This document shows positions 9,401 to 20,193 of a DNA stretch of 64,000 nt, in pieces. The stretch comes from Theristus sp. LFF4_11 (lineage: Eukaryota; Nematoda; Chromadorea; Monhysterida; Xyalidae), in NCBI GenBank assembly GCA_030248135.1, contig JASANC010003007.1, forward strand, positions 1 to 64,000. The letters run 5' to 3'. How positions within the stretch are numbered: position 1 is the first letter of the stretch; each line of letters opens with the position of its first letter. The notes below the pieces were generated by a model that was not told the DNA's origin, ran no database searches, and worked only from the letters and a program-made list of their open reading frames with translations. A program made the translations under genes and the position numbers.

Positions 9401-11209
9401 TGTATTGGTATCATGTTTTTTCTGCATCAATGGTTGCAACTTTTGATGCTATTTCTGGAAACTGTTGTTGCAACTTTTGGCTGGACAAAAATTTTTAATT
9501 TCAAGCAACAAAACTTTTCTGTTGCTAATTACTGAGATGCTTGAAACGATCCGAAAGCCAAAGACAAGCTGAAAGATTCCTGATCGGTGGGTGGTCCGAT
9601 TTGCAAACAAAAGAAACTCGAAGTTGTTTTCGTGCCAACTTCATGTTTTGCAGTGGTTCGAAAAAGACAGTTTCCAAAAAAAAATCCCGTGTATGATCTT
9701 TTATTTTGGTCCCGCAACTCAATGCGCGCATAGATAGGCAAACAGTTTCATGGGTGAGGCGGGAATTCAAAATTGGCAAAGTGATCCGAGTCCCCTACAC
9801 AGGGCCGAGTCACTTAGGGGACTTTTAACACAGGGAAAAGAACGATCCAAATGTACTACACTATGTACATATTTCATACATAGCAGGAAGCTCCCATATT
9901 TGTTTAGGTATGTACATAGTTTAACCATAGCATCTTAATTATGCATACATAACTAACAACAGACATAATTAGATACATACCTGTTTGTCTTGCTCCCTTA
10001 AGAGAGCGTGTATCTGCATGCGTGTGAGGGGTTTCCATAATTGCAAACATATTTATTGCATACTTAGTCATAATTGTCTGACTGCGCCATAATCGCATAT
10101 ATGTGATACATACCCTATACCTCGATGGCTCAGTTATGTTACGCCACTATGGTACATACCATATACGTCGATGAGCCAATTATGTGTGCCACTATGGTAC
10201 ATTTGGGGTACATTTGGAGTACATACGTGTGTACATTTGGCGTACATTTGGATAGTTCTTTTCCCTGTGTAATTGCCACATAAAACTGAAACTGGTTTTC
10301 TTTCCATGTCTGCATGCGCCTTCAGTCGCAGAACTTAAAAAGTTGATATTAACAACAGCCGTAACATTTTCCCGAGCCCCAGTGAATACTAATGTGCGCT
10401 GTCTAATTCTTCAGACAACCAGCGTGCGATCGATGATAACAGCAGACGCCAATGAAAGCGTCATTCTCACGGTTGCTGACGCTGACACCGACGAGCATGC
10501 CATACCGACGGCGTTGTTCGTGGTCATTGGTGTCGGTGGTGCCGTGCTGTTCGTGATGATCGTAATTGTCATTGTGGCAGGTCATTGGGTCATGGGGTGT
10601 TTCAGACAATCGACCAACTCAAATATGGTTTCAGTCAAATGCCATTGACCGTTCTCAGAGTCGAGATGAGAGTCCTAAAAATAAAAAAAAACAATATGGT
10701 GAAGAAAACCGCTTGGAATGTAATGAGTGGAATATGAAAACTCTCCACCACACCAAGAAACACTACAGAAACGCGGCCCATTCCAACAAAATGTGAAATA
10801 AATAACGAACTTTTCACAACTTTCAGCGTGTCGCTTAGCTCGAAAAACCCGCAAAACTCGACCATCGGCCTTCAAGAGATCGCCTAAATTGCGATCAGGG
10901 ATCACCGATTGCACGCAAACTCAAACAAACGGCGGTTCACGAGAGAAGCGTTCGTCACAGGCGGACTCGAATTCGACCGGGAACCGATTCGTCAGTGAAA
11001 CGACAATCCATCAGACGAAGTCGTCGCTCGAGACTGCCGACTCGTCAACGCCGTCGGCGCCGCCGTCGAGGAGCCAAACGACGCTAGCGAGCGAGCACAG
11101 TTCGCACACGACCGTCGTGACAACGAGCGACGATCGGCGGAGTAGTCTCGCGTCGACTGGCGGCACCGCAGGCTACGAGGTGCTGCCCCACGATAACGCC
11201 GGAGATTGA
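5997..11209 (+). CDS. Gene A: CTLD membrane receptor with long Tyr-containing tail (5' end incomplete)
   Basis: Exons: 5997-6203 (CTLD N half: [16 protein letters not shown]), 9046-9375 (CTLD C half: WWVGL, FCGLW, MTGC, LCAL), 10415-10580 (juxtamembrane and a ~25-residue helix ending IVIVA) and 10827-11209 (tail, [11 protein letters not shown] onward, TGA). Phases match at every junction (0, 0, 1). Donors are GTATGT, GTGAGT and a weaker GTCATT. The CTLD N half is a single exon, whereas most other members split it in two. The tail is Ser/Thr-rich and has AGYEVL near its end; YxxL fits half an ITAM, or an ITIM with Ala in place of I/V/L/S at -2. No signal peptide or first CTLD cysteine was found. 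The 5' edge abuts Helitron copy 2, which supplies an in-frame ATG at 5949. It could be a broken gene, or one with its 5' exons left of the Helitrons. Lectin-type receptor identity is well supported; ligand and role are unknown. Confidence 0.75.
6226..6472 (+). mobile_element. tRNA-derived SINE, copy 1 (older)
   Basis: Shares its whole length with the SINE at 19725-19914, including GAGAAAACTCGATGGGC, GGCGTTCTGTACGCTT and CCCTGGCTAAAAACAT. The tRNA-like head is degenerate (A-box region near 6255-6266, B-box region near 6299-6312). It ends in a 39-base (AAC)n tail at 6434-6472. It lies in the first intron of gene A, just after the exon. Confidence 0.75.
6503..7588. mobile_element. Foldback element with minisatellite terminal repeats
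   Basis: The left end (6503-6660) is an array of a ~13-14-base unit, CATTTCCGGCCCAC. The right end (7415-7588) is the same array on the other strand (GGGCCGGAAATGAGT). The outer bases agree as inverted repeats: TTAATTCCGGCCCACGCATT against GTCAACTCCGGCCCACGCAT. The AT-rich middle contains a poly-T tract and no gene. It lies wholly within the first intron of gene A. I do not recognise the family. Confidence 0.7.
7890..8085 (+). repeat. Repeat R, copy 1, with 78-nt structured core (7982-8059)
   Basis: About 190 bases nearly identical to 26891-27085. The core closes with GGTTC/GAACC and contains two hairpins: AAGAGGGG/CCCCTCTT and CTGCAT/ATGCAG. The hairpin loops are complementary (ACATCA with TGATGT, GGCC with GGCT). 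One loop carries CTGATGA and the other ends in GAAA. Here it is on the sense strand of gene A's first intron. Confidence 0.75.
8197..8998 (+). repeat. Long TG-rich minisatellite (TGTGTGTCTG unit)
   Basis: About 80 copies of a 10-base unit, TGTGTGTCTG, with variants (TTTATGTGTG, CGTCTGTGTG), in the intron just before gene A exon 9046-9375. All three forward frames stay open and translate as repeated Cys/Val/Leu/Ser, which is an artefact of the repeat. Confidence 0.97.
9700..9837 (+). repeat. Dispersed repeat with motif TTTTATTTTGGTCCCGC
   Basis: The block TTTTATTTTGGTCCCGC ... GAATTCAAAATTGGCAAA ... TCACTTAGG recurs at 32550-32700 and 39455-39660, and more weakly at 25420-25500, 40545-40610 and 59730-59890. 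Its continuation (ACTGAAACTGGTTTTC) resumes at about 10280, after the MITE inserted at 9838-10270. Two copies lie just 3' of the LNSDF-type membrane exons, so it may include old receptor 3' sequence. Confidence 0.6.
9838..10270. mobile_element. MITE with CACAGGGAAAAGAAC inverted ends
   Basis: CACAGGGAAAAGAACGATCC at the left is mirrored by GTTCTTTTCCCTGTG at the right, and it interrupts the dispersed repeat around it. The interior holds GTACATTTGG repeats and no ORF. It lies in the gene A intron before the membrane exon. Confidence 0.7.
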
Positions 11210-11307
11210 TTCCAGTTGGCAAAGCACTATGTATCTTGGGTCATATATTCATTGGTGTTGTTCCTAATTAAGAATTAGGATGCTTTGTGTGGTGTAAAAT
11301 GATAAAT

Positions 11308-11313
11308 AATAAA
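11308..11313 (+). promoter_or_regulatory. Candidate polyadenylation signal of gene A
   Basis: AATAAA about 100 bases after the gene A stop codon, a typical spacing for a 3' UTR. It rests on hexamer and position only. Confidence 0.45.
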
Positions 11314-11422
11314 AGGATTCACTGGTGTGGTACCCATCGTTTATACGCGCCATTCATGGCGTGTGCGTGCTTTTGGCGTGCTTCACGTTTTAGAGCACGC
11401 GCGCGTGCATGAATGGTCCCTT

Positions 11423-12721
11423 AAGGCGCGTTTAGCAATTAGATTTTCGTGCGTACGCACGGAGACAGAACTTAAAAAATGGCTACGCGAATTAGAATTT
11501 CGCACGCATGACTGTCGTTCGCACGTAACGACTGTTTTGCGCGCATGATTTAGAACGTTGTCCGTGCGCACGCAAAAAAACTTGTGCCCACGCGAATTAG
11601 AATTTCGTGCGTGTGACTTACGTGTATCTGACACGACTGTTTTGCGCACGGGATTTAGAACGACTGTTTGTCCGTGCGTAAAAAGACAAATGCGCACGCG
11701 AATTAGAATTTCTTGCGCACGACTGTCCGACGACTTTTTGCTGCTGGCAGCAAAAAGTCGTTCGACGGATGTGCGGAAAAGTTCATATTTTCCAGTGTCT
11801 GTTAATTTTAAGTTGAAAATCAAGGTATATTAGATGTTGGGGCAACGGGAAAAAATGCTCAGTTTTATTTGGCGGGTCTACTTGCCTGTTTTGAAAAGAA
11901 AGAAAACTGAAATCTACTGGAAACTGTTGTTTTTCGTTGTTTGTTTGTTTGTTCGTTTGTTTGTTTGTTTGTTTGTTTGTTTGTTTGTTTGTTTGTTTGT
12001 TTGTTTGTTTGTTTGTTTGTTTGCTTGCTTGCTTGTTTGCTTGCTTGCTTGCTGGTTTCGGAGAAGGGGGCTGCTGGCTCCAAAAAAGCAAAACAGCTTC
12101 GATCAGCTTCTCTGTCACCTGCGCTTCGTCGAGCGAACTGATCGGCGTCGGCGGAGATTTTGGGTCAGCATTTTCCATTTTTGAAAGATCCAAATCAAAA
12201 TTTGTTCAAATTCAGTTTGTATATACCAAACTGAAAAAATTTAGATTTTTACATGCGCTTCTTGAGAACACATGTGATAAAAATGCGACGACAAACTGAA
12301 TGCAAAATGGGGAAGAGGGTAGGGGAAGGGGAGGGAATGCAAGGGAGATGACCACTAAAAAATAAAATTTGTCAATTCCCGTTTTCAAATTTGCTAGGGC
12401 AGACATTTGCATTTTTGTCCGCAACAGAACGGACTATTTTTGGTCACGGCATTTAGAACGACAGTCGTATGACGGATGCTACACGTTTTCTAATTCCCGT
12501 ACGCAAGCTTGTCCGTCCGCACGTTCGGACATACCACACAACTTTTTGCCCACGCGAATTAGTTTTCCGTATGTATGCACGACACTTCAGTCGTTCTAAA
12601 TGCGGTGCGCAGTTTTCAGTTTTGTCGTGTGGCGTAAACGAAACGACTGTTTTGCGCCCCGCATTTAGAACGACGTGCGTTCCGTGCGTACGTAAGAAAA
12701 ACTAATTGCTAAACGCGCCTT
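11423..12721. mobile_element. Foldback element with AAGGCGCGTTTAGCAATTA ends
   Basis: AAGGCGCGTTTAGCAATTAG at 11423 is mirrored by CTAATTGCTAAACGCGCCTT ending at 12721. The arms carry repeats such as CACGCGAATTAGAATTTCG and GCGTACGCACGG. The middle contains a (TTTG)n/(CTTG)n array at about 11937-12055 and a GC-richer stretch. A partial copy of the right half lies at 36318-36882. I see no gene; the ORFs over the TTTG array are repeat artefacts. Confidence 0.65.
11937..12055 (+). repeat. (TTTG)n microsatellite grading into (CTTG)n
   Basis: About 25 tetranucleotide units of TTTG followed by CTTG units. It stays open in several frames on both strands, giving low-complexity peptides that are not genes. 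Confidence 0.95.
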
Positions 12722-12838
12722 TATGACGCCATATGAATGAAGGCTTAGCTGTCTTTGATTGATGAATGTGCAGTGAAGTGACACCGCGTGAAGTGACGCC
12801 GGCGCTTCGAGGAACTCCATGAACAGCGCTTTACAGTA

Positions 12839-13933
12839 CAGGGTGGGCCAAAAAAGGTTCCAATTCTAAATTGCTCTCACTGGCGTGTGCTGAGGTGTTT
12901 AGAGCTGAAAATTGGAACACTATTAGAAAACATTTGGAGGTTTTTCTGACCAAATTTTTGTTACGGTATATTGCCCCTATCACTCAAAACAGCAGAATAT
13001 CTGAAAAACATGAAAAATCGACAAATGTGGTGAAACACAGAGGGTTGATTTAGCTGTAACAAGAACCTCATGGCTTAAAATTTGGAACACTGTTAGAACA
13101 CTTTGAGAGTTTTTGTGATCAAATTTTTTTTGGTTTAGACGTCTCTGTTCATTTTTTACAGTGCAATTTTCAAAAAATAGCGATTTTTGACGAAAAAACA
13201 ACGTTCATCCATAATCTAACTGTTTATCATTGCTCAAAAACGGACTTCCGAACTGATGTATCGCCATGCGGGGTAAAATTGAATTTTGTACAAATTGCCG
13301 AACCACTATTAAAAAGTTATTCGCATGTTTGCACCAATTGGCAGATCAGACTCGCTTCTCTGCCGTCCACTTAACCATCATGGCAGCAACGACTGAAAAT
13401 GGAATTGCATCTTTCACTGCAGAAAATAACCAGTACTATGGTAAAAAATGTTGTATCAGAGTGGCAACTTGTGTAAATTAAAAAAAGAAAAAACAGTTTG
13501 CATCTGGAAAGATAAATTCGCATCTGTTCTGGGCAGAACCGCTCACGCACGCTCAGACTCGAAGTGAAACATCAGGTTAATCAAAGACGGTTCAAATGTA
13601 ATTCAGCATTCGGCATTTACAAGCTACTGCATGTGCGTATTGTTTATTTCATCTATTTTTGTGTTGTGAACACTCGGGTTGTTACCAACGTTCATCATTT
13701 GGTCTTTGTTACAGCTAAATTAACCCTCTGCATTTCACCACATTTGTCGATTTTTCATGTTTTTCAGATATTCTGCTGTAGTGAGTGATAGGGGCAACAT
13801 ACCGTGAAAAAAAAAATTTGGTCAGAAAAACCTCCAAATGTTTTTTAACAGTGTTTCAATTTTCAGCTCTAAACACCTCAGCACACGCTAGTGAGAGCAT
13901 TTTAGAATTGGAACCTTTTTTTGGCCCACCCTG
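12839..13933. mobile_element. Tc1/mariner-type MITE with long inverted repeats, TA flanks
   Basis: CAGGGTGGGCCAAAAAAGG at the left and CCTTTTTTTGGCCCACCCTG at the right, each bordered by TA. The arms extend about 230 bases: left to about 13065, right from about 13705, sharing for example CAAATGTGGTGAAACACAG and its mirror. No transposase frame remains. It is the spacer between the 3' ends of genes A and B. Confidence 0.8.
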
Positions 13934-14081
13934 TACTACTGTTGTACCACCTCCACTCCCATTGTGGAATAAGAAACATTTGATTAAACATGAATTAAGC
14001 AATTTATACAAACCAACTGATAAAATAAAATAGGCAAATGCAGATAAGTCTCAATCAGTCATTAGATAAATAAGTCGACAG

Positions 14082-15996
14082 TCATTCTTTAAAATAGCAA
14101 ACAGCCAAGATGACTGCAACGACGAACAACGCGACCAACACCAGCGATCCGCCCAACATTGCGCGGAACCACAGCAGGTCGGTTGGTTGTCCTCTCGCGG
14201 TGTCTGTTTCGTTCTGTAACAATTGGAAGAAAATGTTTTTTACTAAAATTACAAAAAATATTTTGTTGCTTTTGAAAAAAATCTGTCACTTTCTGTGTCA
14301 CAACACAACGCTGCTGAACGGAACACTTGTCTTTACCTTCAATGACACAACCTGACCAGTGATTTCGGGTTGTTCTGGTGCTGTAATCCGCGTGGCATTC
14401 TCAGAATCCGTAGCTATCGGTGCTGTTGGTGCTTCTGTTACCACAACCGGCACCGCTAATGTTGCTTCTGTTGTCAAAAGCTGCTCGTTTGCTACGGTAG
14501 CTTTTGTTGCTATAACCGGCTCCACTACTGTTGCTTCTATTGTCATAAGCTGCTCATTCGCTAATGCTGCTTCTATTGTCATAAGCTGCTCATTCGCTAA
14601 TGCTGCTTTTATTGTCATAAGCTGCTCATTCGCTAATGCTGGTTCTATTGTCATAAGCTGCTCATTCGCTAATGCTGCTCCTATTGTCATAAGCTGCTCA
14701 GCCGCTACTGTTGCTTTTGTTGCCATGAACGACTCTGGTACTGTTTCCTCTGGCATTGTCATAAGCGACTCCATCACGGTTCGCGGTAGGTCCAACGAGC
14801 AAATGGCCGGCAACGAATGTCGACAGCCGGTCATTTGGAACTGAGTGCCTGAATCGCTCTGTTTCGGATACCACAGTCCGCAGTGGTCGTAGCGCGCGGT
14901 GCCGTGGAAGTTGACACGCGCTGGTCGCAGTTCCACGGTGGACTCGTTGAATTGACGATACCAACTGAGCGGCGACTCACCGGGCCGTTCCTGTGTCAGT
15001 CCCGACCACCAACGTTCCTGAAAACAACCGAAACGAAAACTAACGGGCATTCATGAAGCAGTATTTAGCGGCCGCTTACCGCTATGTGTCAACGCAGCTA
15101 CGCGTCACTAAATGCTGCTTCATGAATGCCGCTTAAGGACAAACTATTCCGATCATTTTGATTGCCCGGCGGTGTTCTTTTGGAAGTATTATTTTGCGAA
15201 CACACAGATGTAGGGGCACGTGGGACACGGAAAAATAACTTCGAGCTGTTCTTGTCTTGCAAATCGACATATAAATCAGCTGACTGCCTGCATAATTTTA
15301 AACTTTAAAAAGTTCCATTGGTCAACCGGAACCTGTTCGTCGTCTCGCATCAGCGACGCCACGAATCGCTGCGTCTCGGCGTCCTCGAGCCAGGCCATCT
15401 GGCCGCTGACTCCGCCCACTTGCAGTTGTTCACAGAACTTCGTTCGCGACAGATACCAGTCCTGTGCGCTGTTGGTCGCGTAGTAGCAGATGATTCGATC
15501 GCCCTCTCTCGGCTGCTGTTGCCCTTTGTAGTCGAGACTCAGCGACGGCGACGATTTCATCGCCAATTCAAGCGTCTGCTCGCAGCAGCGGTCGTCGGCT
15601 GACGGGAAAATGGCAATGTTACATTATTGCAAAAAGTAACAGATGCACTTGGGTGGTGATGTCATGTTCAGTGAAATTGGTATTATTGCAACTTAGCCAA
15701 AGGCCAATTCCCGATCGCAACTTGGCCAAAAGCCATATGGTAGAGCTCAACGACAAACAACGACAAACGCATTTTTAGTAATAGAAGTTTTATTTTTTTC
15801 ACTGATGGATAACATGAAACCAGTGTAACGAATGTTTTTTCCACGTTCTCGCAAATCAGCCTTGCTGTGTAGAGTCAGTGTGTACCACACCAACTGCATG
15901 TAAGCTTTGCACATGCTAAGAGAAAGAAAAAGCTCACAAACCAACGACACAAGCCATCGGTAGGAACACCATCAGCCAAACAACCGTCTCAAGCAT
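14082..15996 (-). CDS. Gene B: CTLD membrane receptor with 12-residue stalk repeats
   Basis: Exons (minus): 15996-15942 signal peptide (MLETVVWLMVFLPMACVV), 15598 to 15333 or 15327 CTLD N half, 15017-14337 CTLD C half plus stalk, 14213-14082 membrane exon. Phases are 1, 0, 0, giving about 377-379 residues. The CTLD shows CCEQ, CYYATN, FCEQLQ, GQMAWLEDAETQRF, WWSGL, HCGLW, MTGC and ICSL: six-cysteine long form without EPN/QPD or WND sugar-binding motifs. The stalk contains tandem ALANEQLMTIEA-like repeats. The last exon encodes a helix (MLGGSLVLVALFVVAVILAV) with a four-residue tail, CYFKE at the end, so signalling would need a partner. The stalk is fused to the CTLD exon, unlike genes C-J. 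Which of two donors (CAG|GTTCCG or CCG|GTTGAC) ends the N-half exon is unresolved. Confidence 0.88.
14560..14700 (-). repeat. 36-bp coding minisatellite in the gene B stalk
   Basis: Near-identical 36-base units encode ALANEQLMTIEA repeated about four times, with degenerate flanking units (ATKATVAAEQLMTI). In-frame expansion lengthens the stalk between the lectin domain and the membrane. Confidence 0.9.
15047..15135. mobile_element. Short hairpin MITE (CATTCATGAAGCAG ends), copy 1
   Basis: GGCATTCATGAAGCAGTATT at the left is mirrored by TGCTGCTTCATGAATGCC at the right, about 88 bases, within the gene B intron between CTLD exons. A relative lies at 23407-23492 in gene D. Confidence 0.75.
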
Positions 15997-16929
15997 GTTC
16001 TTGTTTTAGTTTCAGGCGAAATGAAATACGCAGTTTATGAGGAAGGATAACGAAAGGGCTAGACGAAAAATTTCACATGTAAAAATACAAAGTGTTGATA
16101 CGATTACAATTCGAAATAAATCAACTTACGATTTTCAGCCTTTGTAAGGCGCCGAATTTGTTGCACCAGTCATTCAATTCACGCTTTCAGGTGTTTTTTC
16201 ATCGGTTTTCCGCATTGATAACAACACAAAGTCTCGTACGGCTAAATAAGCTTTGTGACACACGTACACTACGGCGGGGCAAGAAACCGCATGCAAACTG
16301 AAAAAATCGCCTGTCAGAACTCTTGATTTTCACCATTACTTATTCCTGAAACTGAACACCATTTTTTAAAAGTTCACTTTGTAAAGCCTTTGTTGGCATT
16401 TTCACAAATAAAATGACATGAGGGGTGGTCAACCATCAAGCTAATGCCTTTTTTCAGTAATCATGCCAATTTCAATGCATGAACGTATTCTTCATGATCA
16501 TGGCAGAACAGAAAAGGCCTGAGAAAACACATGCTATTCTATTTTATTCCTGCACGATCAGAATAGATCTCAGGTGGTTCGGCTGTCGTTAGTTCTGGGT
16601 CCAGAAAACGTGTGCATCAACGTTGGTGATAGAATAGTAGTATGCTGTGCTTACTCATTACAAAGCAGTGTGTACACATGTTTGTATTTACGTTGAAAAT
16701 ACGATTTCGAATTCATCAGAAGTTGTGGTAGTCTGGATTTTACAATCATTGTTAAAATTTGTGATTAGTTTTTGTGTCGTGTGTCAGCTACATGTGTGTG
16801 TTGTTAAAAAAATGCCCAGCCCGTGTTTGAACGTGTGTCGAGACGACGACGAAAGAATTTGTGGAATAGATTCTGGCATGGCATGAATTTTGGAATGTAT
16901 GTTGGCATGGATTTTGGCATTTTGAACGT
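15997..16929. other. Intergenic spacer between genes B and C
   Basis: Contains the upstream region of gene B on the minus strand. It has no splice-bounded exon, RNA gene or repeat with a second copy that I can identify. Confidence 0.5.
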
Positions 16930-19254
16930 TTAGGAACGTCGCACACAGATGAGCGCCGCCGTGATGCCGACAACCAAGAGCACGAGCAGGCCAACCAGTG
17001 CGGCAGCGACTGCGAGCGCGATGCGATTCTTGCCGCTCGAGACGCTGCCTTTTGTCTGAATAAGATTTCGTGGAACAAAGGTTAAACAAACACAGAATAA
17101 TGTACGTCCCCCAGTTAAATCGCATGTGTCTTAACAGGTGTCTGGTATTTTGTCCGCCTGGGTGTCCCGTGTGGTGTGCGGGAAATGCCACACTTGGCGT
17201 TCCGGAATCACGCGTGACACCCAAACGGACATGTTCGGACAAATCTCTTTAAAGTGTGGTTGTGCCGTGGTAATGGTGTAGTTTGCTTTTTAGTATGTAA
17301 TGTCATGCCTTGTCTTGAAAACAAATTGCATAAAACAAACAATTTTTGTTTACCTTTCCCAAGTTCGGGGGTTTCACAATCGGTGGTGGTGTGGTGATTA
17401 TTGATGTCATTGTGGTTGTGGCAGAGAAAGCTGAATGTTTTGTTTCATCGGCGGCTTTAGCCGTTTTCTCGGTTGCATCGGTTACTGCCGCAGACGCTGT
17501 CGTGGTGGTTGTGTTGGGCTTGGCGGTGGTTGTCGCTGAAGTAGAAGGGAAAGGGACTATCATGGAAACCGACGCTTCAAATATTCCTGTTCCCACCAAC
17601 AAAAACTGTTAGTGGAGACATCGTTTTGTTGGTCTCTTTTTTGTGAGACTTGAATTATTTACGTTTTAACCGCCAGATGAAGTGTAAAAAATGCGCAATC
17701 GAAAAGCGAAATGGAAAGTGCACAAAAACTGGCTGTTGACAGGACGATAACTTCATTTATTCAAACGTGTCGGACTTGAATCGCGTTACATGCGTTGCAA
17801 ACATCCGTTGGTCACGCCCAGTGACTCGGAATTTCCAGCTTGGCTGATCTTTCACGTTTGAAACGAAACGGTGCACCAAAACTGAAACTGTGGCGCCTGT
17901 GCGTGACACACGTCACACACACACACACACGGGTGTCAAAACACTTGTTAAGATTTAAAAAATTTTAATTCTAAAAATCTCATATACTTGTCATCACTCT
18001 TGGCACGAGCACGCAAATCGCTCGCTGCTTCTCGTAGCACGGCTCGATGGAGATTTCATTGCGGTTCCGTTCAAACTGTCCACAGTGGTAGTCCAGTACA
18101 TGGCGCATCCCTGGCACGCGACGTACATCGAAGCCTCGATCGAAGGGTTCCTTTGATGCAGCAGTCTGGTTGTGTGCCCGGCCAGTCCATACCAACTCGT
18201 CACTACTGACGTCGTCAAACAGACCAATCCACCATCGGCACTGTGTTATTATTAGCAAGGAGAAACAAATACGGTTTTTTAAATGCGGTCTCTATGCGGT
18301 AGAAAATAAAAGGTTTAGATCACAAGTTCAACAGTGTGTACCCAGCCTACGATACTTTTTATTTCACTCTTCCAAATTTGTTACCGAACTAATGGTTCCG
18401 GTGAACAAGAAAAAACTGGCTGCATACATTACAAAAAACCGGGATGCTTTGAAAATACTCTAATGCTGAAAGATTGACCCACATCTTTGTCTCGCAACAA
18501 TTGTTTCAAAAACTCTCTCGTCTGCAAATGCTGCAACCAAACCAGGTGTCCTGTGCTGTTGGTGCCAACTTGCACTTGTTCACACTGAAAAATGTGTTTT
18601 TTCATCATTTTTCTGATGCAAATCTATTTAAAATGCATATTTTATAAATTCTATTTGCTATTACTATTATTACTTTTAGTTCAGTTGTTACCACGATTAA
18701 TACTGAAAAAAATAATACTGAACGGAACTAACAATACTTCCACCATTATTACTATTTAGTATTGCTAGTATTACTATTACTAGTCAACTAGTAGTTCACT
18801 AACAATTTTTTTTGACGCCCCCCACTCGTATCGTCCGACCGTCGCATGGTAACAATAGAGGTCGTCATTCAACCGTTGTTTACCCAGATACTCCACCGTA
18901 ACCACCGTCGGTATGCTAGAACCACCGCGTTCCAAATAATGTGGCACATAAATGTGTCCCTCATTGCACTCCGTATCTGTACTTCTTTTTAATTTATAGT
19001 CCATTATACGTTCGCTCACATCGAATTTATCACCGGTTGGCGATTTTATGGAATGCTCATGTGAAACAACAGTGCAAAAAGTCGAAACATCACAAATTCG
19101 CGCAAAGTGACTTTTGGTGAAGTCTCTGTACTTTTTTTTAAATGATAAAAAAATTTAAACGCAACTAGCCTTTCGGCGCTTCATCTTCAGCGTAGCACAC
19201 GGTCAGGCTCAAAATCAACATCAACAAGAGCGAGACAAGAGACCAGAAAGGCAT
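16930..19254 (-). CDS. Gene C: CTLD membrane receptor
   Basis: Exons (minus): 19254-19166 signal peptide (MPFWSLVSLLLMLILSL), about 19014-18804 CTLD a, 18584-18483 CTLD b, 18240-17988 CTLD c, 17586-17354 Thr/Ala-rich stalk, 17055-16930 membrane exon. Conserved marks are LYCY, the SKKI end with GTTAGT donor, CEQVQV, GHLVWL, RWWIGL, HCGQF and ICVL. The final exon reads KNRIALAVAAALVGLLVL and ends CVRRS, so the tail is very short and basic. If exon a starts after GATGTGAG the whole model is 337 residues in frame; that acceptor has a poor pyrimidine tract and is the weakest point. Same orientation as B, D and F. Probably a type I cell-surface lectin-like receptor; ligand unknown. Confidence 0.82.
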
Positions 19255-19724
19255 CTCAGATGGTAACTCTCTGGATTCGAGCAACGAAAACAAAAATAGC
19301 GAAAAGCGGTTGAAATGATGATGACAACAACGAACTGTATATGCAGCTAAATAAAATGGTAAGTAGACCGTTGTGTGACAAGTGGAATAAAAAACGACTT
19401 AAGTCTTGAACCATAAATTTGCTTTTTTTGTACCGAATTTCACGGTGCACGTGTCCGATCCTCGTGCACACATCACTAAAAAACTACCCATCACCATGTT
19501 ATACTTTCGTTGAACTCTTGCATTTTAGGTATGCATATAACGTATTTCACATTGACAAACTGACAAATTGACAAATTAAAATTTATTCAAAAACGTGGAA
19601 TTTCAAACGAGGGGCGCTTATTTTGTCTGTTTGGCTGAATGAGCGCCCAATGCAAGACTTCAGGGTGTTAGGTTCATTCTTTTCCACTTTGGCACCTGTT
19701 CCCACACCCAGCTACAACAAAATG
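19255..19724. other. Spacer upstream of gene C
   Basis: AT-rich spacer that probably includes the gene C promoter on the minus strand. It shows no exon with lectin-family features and no repeat that I can pair elsewhere. Confidence 0.45.
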
Positions 19725-19914
19725 TCACCCTCGTGGCCTGGTGGTAGTGCGTTAGACTACAGTCTGTGCGCTCGGGGGATCGAGCCCCGCCGAGGGGTGT
19801 ATAGACACTTAATGACAGAGAAAACTCGATGGGCGCCCTACTCAATGGCGTTCTGTACGCTTCTCTGGGTTAGCCCTGGCTAAAAACATCGCCTAAAAAT
19901 CCCAACAACAAAAG
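19725..19914 (+). mobile_element. tRNA-derived SINE, copy 2 (better preserved)
   Basis: The head has an A box (TGGCCTGGTGG, 19734-19744) and a B box (GGGATCGAGCC, 19776-19786) about 31 bases apart, as in RNA polymerase III promoters. A body shared with 6226-6472 follows, then a short CAACAAC tail. The head does not fold into an intact tRNA acceptor stem, so it is a SINE and not a tRNA gene. Confidence 0.85.
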
Positions 19915-20193
19915 TAGCTTCTGCTCGGCGAGTGTCTAATTGTTGTCATGGGCATGTGCAACTTGCATTGAAAAGTATCAAAAAATTTTTAGCTATAAAG
20001 CATTTTATTCTTTGGTATTTAACGTTGTAAATTCTTTTTTTTGGCTCTGCCTTTTGTGGATTTTTGTTTTGGGTCAAACTTTTTTATTGTCTGTGGTACA
20101 CAAACACATTAGTCGGTGGAAAAGTAAAAAGTAGGCAGTAAAAAAGTATCGATAAAAGTAAAAGTTGTTTTGGTTTCACATCAAACTCAACTA

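Noticed and set aside
11834..12299. ORFs with repeated VCLF or KQTN peptides on both strands
   Set aside because: Products of the (TTTG)n/(CTTG)n microsatellite.
14359..14844. Plus-strand ORF opposite gene B exon (Ser/Ile/Ala-rich)
   Set aside because: Antisense shadow of the CTLD/stalk exon, whose minus-strand frame has matching splice sites and lectin motifs.
19731..19803. A real tRNA gene
   Set aside because: A and B boxes are present, but the acceptor stem does not pair and the sequence continues into a SINE body.
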